Source: Bacillota bacterium
GTDB taxonomy: Bacteria; Bacillota; DTU030; DUMP01
Length of the DNA stretch: 32,088 nucleotides
Direction of reading: 5' to 3'
Assembly: GCA_030153805.1 (NCBI GenBank)
Contig: JASKLG010000012.1
Location: forward strand, 1 to 32,088
Shown here: piece after piece, positions 26,727 to 32,088 of the stretch
Layout: every line of letters begins with the position of its first letter
Numbering within the stretch: the first letter of the stretch is position 1
Translations under genes and position numbers: made by a program
The notes under the pieces: generated by a model
What the model saw: only the letters and a program-made list of their open reading frames with translations
Database searches by the model: none
Told to the model about the DNA's origin: nothing

Positions 26727-28834
26727 GGGAGGTGACGGAACAGGGGAGAATACTGGTCCAGCGCTTGGGTCTTTCCTCTGAGTTAAAGAAAAGAGCGGTC
26801 CTCGCGTGTGCTTTCCACGATTTAGGTAAAGCGACCAATAGTTTTCAGGCTCATGTTCGGGGGCGGAGGGGCAAGGCCTATCCCCATGCTCTGGCCTCTC
26901 TGCCCTTTGTGCTCGTTGCGGAGTTGCGTGCTTTTAAAATGCAGCCCCTTGCGGCAGCGGCTGTGGTTAGCCACCATTCTCCCTTAGGGCCGGAAGTTTA
27001 TAAAGGATACCGCAGCCCGGATTATCACGGCGAGCTGTCTGCCTTTCTCGAGTCCCTTTGGGAATACTTGAGAGAAGTGGGACTGGAAGAAGTCTTACCG
27101 TTCTTGGAGGAATGCCTCCTCTTTTACCATCGGGGGGAGTCTCCTGCTGCCCTGCTGGACGCAAGCCTTCCTCTCGAGTCAACGAGAAAGAGCCTGCGAG
27201 GGGTATTTAAGGAACTTCCACCAAAGGACTTCGCCGACGTAAAAGCAGTTCTTCACCTTGCCGACTGGCTGGCATCTTCGAAAGAGCAGCAGGCTGCCGC
27301 TCTCTTTTTGCAGCAAGGCAAAGAAGCTGTCTCCGCATTTATCAGGGGAAAGGCCATCAGCCTGCGAACTTTTCAACAAAAGGCGAGTGAACACTGGGGA
27401 AACAGGCTTTGGCTTCGGGCGCCTACAGGCACAGGTAAAACTGAGGCTTTGCTTCTCTGGGCCGGGGATACGGAGCGCCTCCTTTATCTTCTTCCTACCC
27501 AGGCGACCGCCAATGCCATGTGGCGCCGCTTGCGTAAAATCTATGGCGAGGAAAAGGTGGGCCTGGCTCACGGCAAGGCGGGGTATATCCTGCGCAAGGA
27601 GTCGGAGGAGGACCCTCTGGACCTGCGCCTCTTCGCTTCGGTGTTCGCTAAACCTGTAGTGGTCGGAACTCTGGACCAGTATCTATTGGCTCACCTCCAC
27701 GGGCGGCACTGGGAGGAACGGCGGGCCCTTGCCCGCAGGGCCACGGTCGTGTTAGACGAGATTCATAGCTACGATCCCTATACCCTAGGTCTCCTTTTGG
27801 AAGCCTTAGCTAAGGAACCGCCGGCCCGTCTGGCATTGGCCAGTGCTACATTGCCCCAGATTTTAATGGAGCTCTTTGGTTCCGGGCCCCTCCTGGAGGC
27901 GGAAGGCCCTCTTTGGGAGCGCCGGCGCCATCGGCTTCACCTGCGTTCGGAGGCGTTAGATGATGCCCTGGAAGAAATTTTATCTTCCGCCGGGCAAGGG
28001 AAGACCGTTCTTGTTATAGCCAACACGGTAAGGCGGGCCCAGGGGATTTATCAAGCACTGCGGGAACGCGGCGGCAAACGGGTGCACCTGCTCCATTCCC
28101 GCTTTGCCTTCCGGGACCGCCAGAAAAAGGAAGAGCAACTCGAACAGGCAGAACCGGGAACTATTCTCGTGGCCACCCAAATTGTGGAAGTAAGCCTGGA
28201 TATTTCTTACGATTCCCTCTTTACCGAGGTGGCCCCTGTGGATGCTTTAGTGCAGCGTATGGGACGAGTTAATAGAAAGGGGACAAACTCTGCAGCACCG
28301 GTTTTCGTATTTCAGCAATGGGACGAGGGCTCAGAAAAAATATATGGCAGGGAAATTCTAACCTGGAGCTGGGACCTTTTAAATGAATTGCCTGCGCTGC
28401 CGAGCGATAGGGATTGGGTTGCTGTTACCAATCGCCTTTATGAGGAATTAGCTTCTACCCGTTCCTACCAGCAAGATATGGAAGAAGGGCGCAAAACATT
28501 GCGCGAGGTGCAAGAAATATTAGGCTGCTACACTATAGATCTTTCGGACGAAGAGATGCGGGCCAAATTCACCACCCGCCGCGGGCAGCTTTCCCTTGAG
28601 GTTTTGCCTGGAGACCTGAAAGATGAGGCTTTTGAATTCATGGAAAGAAACGAGCGTTGGCGGATTGTGGAACTACTGGTGCCTGTTCCGATCTATTGGC
28701 TGGCAGCTTTTTCTGAATGGTTCTCTCCTCTGCCCGATTTAGGATGTTTTCTTACAGAGCTTCCCTATAGTAAAGAAATAGGTCTGGCGCCGCCCGGTAA
28801 AGAGGAAGCCCCTTCGGGTATGGAGATGTGGTAA
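26672..28834 (+). CDS. cas3: Cas3, HD nuclease-helicase (I-B)
   Basis: The 720-aa single-chain Cas3 has an N-terminal HD domain: His17, His49-Asp50 in FHDLGKATNSFQAHV, His72, His101-His102, and Asp198 in LADWL. The SF2 helicase follows with Walker A APTGTGKTE (about 250-258), DEIH at 362-365, SAT at 391-393 and QRMGRVNR at 529-536. All key residues look intact, so it should unwind and degrade the DNA strand displaced by Cascade. GTG 26672 follows GGGAGGAG and lies inside the 3' end of cas5. Confidence 0.95.
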   Translation: MDEFTLLGKPDTPLLVHLREVTEQGRILVQRLGLSSELKKRAVLACAFHDLGKATNSFQAHVRGRRGKAYPHALASLPFVLVAELRAFKMQPLAAAAVVSHHSPLGPEVYKGYRSPDYHGELSAFLESLWEYLREVGLEEVLPFLEECLLFYHRGESPAALLDASLPLESTRKSLRGVFKELPPKDFADVKAVLHLADWLASSKEQQAAALFLQQGKEAVSAFIRGKAISLRTFQQKASEHWGNRLWLRAPTGTGKTEALLLWAGDTERLLYLLPTQATANAMWRRLRKIYGEEKVGLAHGKAGYILRKESEEDPLDLRLFASVFAKPVVVGTLDQYLLAHLHGRHWEERRALARRATVVLDEIHSYDPYTLGLLLEALAKEPPARLALASATLPQILMELFGSGPLLEAEGPLWERRRHRLHLRSEALDDALEEILSSAGQGKTVLVIANTVRRAQGIYQALRERGGKRVHLLHSRFAFRDRQKKEEQLEQAEPGTILVATQIVEVSLDISYDSLFTEVAPVDALVQRMGRVNRKGTNSAAPVFVFQQWDEGSEKIYGREILTWSWDLLNELPALPSDRDWVAVTNRLYEELASTRSYQQDMEEGRKTLREVQEILGCYTIDLSDEEMRAKFTTRRGQLSLEVLPGDLKDEAFEFMERNERWRIVELLVPVPIYWLAAFSEWFSPLPDLGCFLTELPYSKEIGLAPPGKEEAPSGMEMW

Positions 28835-28892
28835 GGCCGAGTTATTTGCCATGTTGAGGAACGCCTCTATTTGATAATCTTAGGACGAAGGT

Positions 28893-29576
28893 ATGAGGGT
28901 ACAGAAGATGGCAGAGCAAACGCCGGGTTATCCTGGTGATAGTGAGCAAGGTGAGTCCTCAAGAGACCAAGAAGAGGAAGAGGAGGTTCTGCTGGAAGCC
29001 CACAGCTGCCCAAGTTTCTCGTGTGGGCGTAACCAAGGAATGGAAGAACAGAGCTCCCTTATGGCAGGTCGGCCCGTCCATGTGCCCCCGGTTGTGGGGA
29101 GTTTAGTCAACGCCTATGTGATATGCCGTAGGAAGGCCTGGCTCATGTACAGGCAGATATCCCCGGATGAAGACAACGTGTTTTTACATATGGGGCGGCT
29201 TATCCAGGGCCAGAGCTATGGCCGCGAGCGCAAAGAAGTGCGCCTGGAACATTTGAGCCTTGACCTTATCCGCAGGGACGATGAGAACCTGATAGTGGCG
29301 GAGGTCAAAAAGTCGTCCCGGGCCCGGGCGGCTGCGCGGATGCAGCTTGCCTTTTATCTCTACGAGCTGCGGGAGATGGGGATCGAGGCCAAGGGCGAAT
29401 TGCTCTTTCCCGAAGAGCGACGGCGGGAGCGGATGGTCCTGGACGAAAGCCTGGCGCAGCAGGTGGAACACCTGAAAGAGAGCGTCCTGATGCTGGTTTT
29501 GCAGGAACAAGCTCCGCCGCCAGAAAGGACTTCTTTTTGCAATAAGTGCGCCTATACTGAATTTTGCTGGGCATAA
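28893..29576 (+). CDS. cas4: Cas4, RecB-like exonuclease with 4Fe-4S cluster
   Basis: The 227-aa product carries Cys78 in YVICRRKAWLMYR, the nuclease E-x-K in LIVAEVKKSS (Glu137, Lys139), QLAFYLYEL, and C-terminal Cys216, Cys219 and Cys225 (FCNKCAYTEFCWA). These four cysteines bind the iron-sulfur cluster. Cas4 trims prespacers and selects for the PAM with Cas1-Cas2. The first 50-60 residues are an unusual acidic extension (a run of five Glu at 27-31) not normal for Cas4. Starts at ATG 29040 or 29061 would give the usual length but lack a usable ribosome-binding site, whereas 28893 and 28908 have one. I keep 28893. Confidence 0.88.
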   Translation: MRVQKMAEQTPGYPGDSEQGESSRDQEEEEEVLLEAHSCPSFSCGRNQGMEEQSSLMAGRPVHVPPVVGSLVNAYVICRRKAWLMYRQISPDEDNVFLHMGRLIQGQSYGRERKEVRLEHLSLDLIRRDDENLIVAEVKKSSRARAAARMQLAFYLYELREMGIEAKGELLFPEERRRERMVLDESLAQQVEHLKESVLMLVLQEQAPPPERTSFCNKCAYTEFCWA

Positions 29577-29598
29577 AAAACGGCCAGGGGGGACTACT

Positions 29599-30594
29599 TT
29601 GCAGAAAACGTTATATCTTTTCGCGAGCGGCCGGCTCCGGCGCAAAGACAATACTATCTGCGTAGAGAGCGACGAGGGAACAAAGTACTTTCCGGTCGTG
29701 AGTCTGCGGGATATCTTCGTTTTTGGCGAAGTTGACCTGAACAAGAAGCTGCTCGAGTTTATGGAGGAGAACGAAATTATCCTCCACTTTTTCGGCTACT
29801 ACGGAAACTACGTGGGAAGCTTCTACCCGCGGGAGCATTACAACTCCGGGTACGTAATTCTGCGGCAGGTGGAGCACTACCTCGACCCCGCACGCCGCCT
29901 GGAGCTGGCCCGGAAGTTCGTGGACGGCGCGCTGGCCAACATCTTGCAAGTTTTGCGCTATTACCAGAACCGGGGCAAAGAACTGGCCCCCTATGTCGAG
30001 CCGATTACCCGCCTTGCAGAGGAAAGCCTACCCGCCTGCGGCAGCGTGGAAGAGCTGATGGCCGTTGAGGGGAACGCCCGTGGCTACTATTACGAGAGCT
30101 TTAACACCATCCTGGAGGGATTGCCTTTTGCCATTACCGGGCGGAGCAAGCGCCCTCCTGCCGACCCTTTAAACGCTCTTATAAGCTTCGGCAACTCCCT
30201 GGTCTACGCCAAGGTCCTGACAGAAATCTACAAAACGCATCTCGACCCCCGGATCGGCTACCTGCACGCCACCAATTTCCGGCGGTTCACCCTCAACCTC
30301 GACGTGGCGGAAATCTTTAAACCCATCCTCGCCGACCGCGTGCTTTTTAACCTCGTGGGGAAGAAAATGGTGGGGCTTGAGGACTTCGAACGCCGCGGCG
30401 GCGCCTATCTCCTGAAAGAACGGGGCCGGCGCCTCTACGTTCAAGAGCTGGAAGAAAAGCTTCAGGCCACCTTCCACCATCGGCGTCTCAGACGCAACGT
30501 AAGCTACCAGACCCTTCTGCGCCTGGAGCTTTATAAGGTGGAAAAGCACCTTATGGGCGAACAACCCTATGAACCCTTCGTCAGCCGGTGGTAG
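29599..30594 (+). CDS. cas1: Cas1 integrase (I-B)
   Basis: The 331-aa Cas1 has the type I-B pattern. The N-terminal beta domain starts QKTLYLFASGRLRRKDNTI. The catalytic metal ligands are in the helical domain: Glu157 in AVEGNARGYYYESFN, His223 in GYLHATNFRRF, and Glu238 in LDVAEIFKP. With Cas2 it inserts prespacers at the leader end of the array. The start is TTG 29599, about 9 nt after GGGGGG, 22 nt past the cas4 stop. All catalytic residues are present. Three nt separate it from cas2. Confidence 0.96.
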   Translation: MQKTLYLFASGRLRRKDNTICVESDEGTKYFPVVSLRDIFVFGEVDLNKKLLEFMEENEIILHFFGYYGNYVGSFYPREHYNSGYVILRQVEHYLDPARRLELARKFVDGALANILQVLRYYQNRGKELAPYVEPITRLAEESLPACGSVEELMAVEGNARGYYYESFNTILEGLPFAITGRSKRPPADPLNALISFGNSLVYAKVLTEIYKTHLDPRIGYLHATNFRRFTLNLDVAEIFKPILADRVLFNLVGKKMVGLEDFERRGGAYLLKERGRRLYVQELEEKLQATFHHRRLRRNVSYQTLLRLELYKVEKHLMGEQPYEPFVSRW

Positions 30595-30597
30595 CAT

Positions 30598-30861
30598 ATG
30601 TACGTTATTCTCGTCTACGACGTTAACGTATCCCGCGTGGGCAAGGTGCTGAAAACCGCCCGCCGGTATCTTACCTGGGTGCAGAACTCGGTGCTCGAAG
30701 GCGAGCTTACCGAAGCCACCTTTCGCGCCCTGCGAAGCGATCTGGCACGCGTTATCGACACCAAGGAGGATTCCGTGCTTTTTTACATTTTGGGGCACGA
30801 AAAGTACGCCAGAAGAGAACTTATGGGTGTTCGCAAAGGCGGCGAGGATTGGGTTTTCTGA
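30598..30861 (+). CDS. cas2: Cas2, integration complex subunit
   Basis: The 87-aa ferredoxin-fold protein starts MYVILVYDVNVSRVGKVLKT, with the conserved Asp8. It contains YLTWVQNSVLEGELTE and DSVLFYILGHEKY, all standard for Cas2 of the Cas1-Cas2 spacer-insertion complex. It is the last cas gene and lies immediately before the array leader. Confidence 0.96.
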   Translation: MYVILVYDVNVSRVGKVLKTARRYLTWVQNSVLEGELTEATFRALRSDLARVIDTKEDSVLFYILGHEKYARRELMGVRKGGEDWVF

Positions 30862-31128
30862 CAGGAGCCGGATGTTTTTTTCCGGCTTCCGCGCGAGAAA
30901 GTGCTGGAGATGGGGCGGGCGGCTCTGCGCTGTGCAAAGTTTCGGAGCCCGGCAGGAATTTTGTCGTCGATGTCCAATAATGCAAAAAAGCCCGGAGTTC
31001 GACGACAACCTGCCGGCGGACAAAACCCGCACCCGGCGCGGCAGGGACAGCTTTCGGCCCGAACAGATGCAAGGACAAGGGAGCGCACGGCGGGAAGAGG
31101 AATCCTTAATCTATGCGCCCCAAATGGG
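30862..31128 (+). promoter_or_regulatory. Leader of CRISPR array 2
   Basis: These 267 nt between cas2 and the first repeat are on the correct side for a leader, given that the repeats end in the 8-nt tag ATTGAAAC. A 6-bp hairpin AGCCGG/CCGGCT (30866-30887) with a T-rich loop follows cas2. A long inverted repeat occupies 30949-31016. Just before the first repeat is GGAATCCTTAATC (31099-31111), nearly complementary to part of spacer 1. No clear sigma-A promoter was identified. Confidence 0.75.
30949..31016. repeat. Extended inverted repeat in the leader
   Basis: The left arm is CCGGCAGG (30949-30956), a 4-nt bulge AATT, then TTGTCGTCGA (30961-30970). The right arm is TCGACGACAA (30999-31008) directly followed by CCTGCCGG (31009-31016). 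All 18 pairs are perfect. The 28-nt loop contains an A6 tract. Confidence 0.9.
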
Positions 31129-32020
31129 GTTTCCAGCCTACCTACGAGGGATTGAAACTCTTGATTAAGGAATCCTATGATTTCCGCAACTTCTTGTGTC
31201 CAGCCTACCTACGAGGGATTGAAACTCCACCAAGCGGAACCCGTCATCCTCCAGTTCCCCGGTTTCCAGCCTACCTACGAGGGATTGAAACTCCCGAATA
31301 TCTCTTCCTCAACAAATTTCACGAATTCGTTTCCAGCCTACCTACGAGGGATTGAAACTTCACGACAGCAGTGCTTTATATTTTCCGGGAAATGTTTCCA
31401 GCCTACCTACGAGGGATTGAAACAAGTACCTGCAAGATGAAGGGGTTATCAAGTCACCGTTTCCAGCCTACCTACGAGGGATTGAAACGCTTGTTATATT
31501 CTTTTTCCGGTAAATAAACTGCAGGTTTCCAGCCTACCTACGAGGGATTGAAACATCTTGTATCCCCCCCGAATTACACGAACGGGGGGAAGTTTCCAGC
31601 CTACCTACGAGGGATTGAAACAGAGCAAAGAAAGACCTATACGCTTCCCGTACCTCAGTTTCCAGCCTACCTACGAGGGATTGAAACACGCTTCCGCAGC
31701 ATACGGCAGCGGCTCAACGTCCCGTTTCCAGCCTACCTACGAGGGATTGAAACATATGGTGGACGTCGGTGGCCGGCACCACTCTTCCGTTTCCAGCCTA
31801 CCTACGAGGGATTGAAACTGCATTTCGTTGAAGGACGTGACCTCCTCCCACCCCGTTTCCAGCCTACCTACGAGGGATTGAAACCAAGAACGGAGATATA
31901 GTTGGTGCGGCAGGAGTACTACGGTTTCCAGCCTACCTACGAGGGATTGAAACCGGTACTTCAACATCATACTCAACCTCCCTCAAAATGGTTTCCAGCC
32001 TACCTACGAGGGATTGAAAC
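31129..32020 (+). CRISPR. CRISPR array 2, 14 repeats of 30 nt, 13 spacers
   Basis: Repeats begin at 31129, 31196, 31262, 31329, 31394, 31459, 31525, 31592, 31658, 31724, 31789, 31855, 31924 and 31991. Each starts GTTTCCAGCC and ends GGGATTGAAAC. Spacers are 35-39 nt. The 8-nt tag ATTGAAAC at the 3' end sets plus-strand transcription, consistent with the leader and cas2 on the left. All copies are identical except the second (31196), which has GTG instead of GTT at its first three bases. The last repeat is intact and no further repeat occurs in the final 68 nt. This repeat family suits I-B. None of the spacers showed an obvious match elsewhere in the window by eye. Confidence 0.98.
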
Positions 32021-32088
32021 GATATGACCGGCTCCCTATCCGGGGCCGTCAGGGAAAAGATGTTAAGCCGGGTGGCCCTGGGCCGCTT
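32021..32088. other. Flank after array 2, nothing recognised
   Basis: A further repeat would be expected by about 32060 if the array continued, and none is seen. The stretch is therefore probably the trailer end of the array. No gene can be called in this short sequence. Confidence 0.5.

Noticed and set aside
30169-31032. Minus-strand open frame of 287 codons opposite cas1, cas2 and the leader
   Set aside because: It runs antisense through three well-identified elements and shows no domain; it is a shadow of cas1.
31359-31524. Similarity between spacers 4 and 6 (both contain TTCCGG followed by AAAT after an AT-rich stretch)
   Set aside because: The shared bases are short and need a gap to align, so common origin cannot be claimed.
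31113-31901. Open frames with repeated AYLRGIET or QPTYEGLK motifs
   Set aside because: These are translations of the CRISPR repeats themselves, not proteins.

Overview
The window is a dense antiviral defence island, almost certainly from a thermophilic or moderately thermophilic anaerobic Firmicute of the Moorella/Desulfotomaculum kind. This is an inference from the strong AGGAGG ribosome-binding sites, frequent GTG and TTG starts, Spo0A-box-like TGTCGAA motifs, mid-50s GC, and the combination of a Cst1-type I-B system with a III-D system. No rRNA, tRNA or taxonomic marker gene is present.

Left part (1-9293): the trailing end of a CRISPR array with a 37-nt repeat ending ACTGAAAG is followed by a small gene remnant and then two large genes on the plus strand. 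The first encodes a coiled-coil protein of about 1,330 aa with a central membrane-like segment and a C-terminal zinc cluster. The second encodes a DEAH helicase with a DUF1998 C-terminus, about 1,580 aa. The pair resembles Druantia type III (DruH plus DruE). Both genes are broken in this sequence. The helicase carries two separate 7-bp tandem duplications, and removing one copy of each restores the conserved zinc ribbon and the DUF1998 motif exactly. The large partner gene carries two frame changes, at a T run and at a C run.

Middle (9294-12819): a KptA/Tpt1 RNA 2'-phosphotransferase lies on the minus strand, with an extended -10 promoter and a 15-bp tandem duplication at its -35 region. A non-coding stretch follows, with two inverted TGTCGAA boxes and a strong terminator. 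Then come accessory genes of type III signalling: a CARF-LuxR HTH regulator (Csx14-like), a 30-codon ORF, Csx15, a 107-codon gene interrupted by an in-frame TAA, and a 51-codon ORF. The last two are chained to cas6 by ATGA and TGATG overlaps.

Right part (12819-32020): cas6 and a Card1/Can2-type CARF nuclease lead into a complete III-D effector operon: HD-less Cas10 with intact GGDD, a Csm3-like Cas7, Csx10, a double Cas7, Csx19 and the TIGR03986 RAMP. After a 125-nt gap comes a complete I-B (Tneap/Cst) operon: cas8b1/cst1, cas7/cst2, cas5b, cas3, cas4, cas1, cas2. A leader with an extended inverted repeat follows, then a 14-repeat array with a 30-nt repeat ending ATTGAAAC.

Working together (inference): the one visible Cas6 probably processes both repeat families, the one Cas1-Cas2-Cas4 set feeds the right array and perhaps the left one, the I-B complex with Cas3 destroys DNA, and the III-D complex detects RNA and signals through cyclic oligoadenylate. 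The signal would act on Card1 and on the Csx14-like regulator, with Csx15 as a likely modulator. No transposase, integrase or phage gene was seen.
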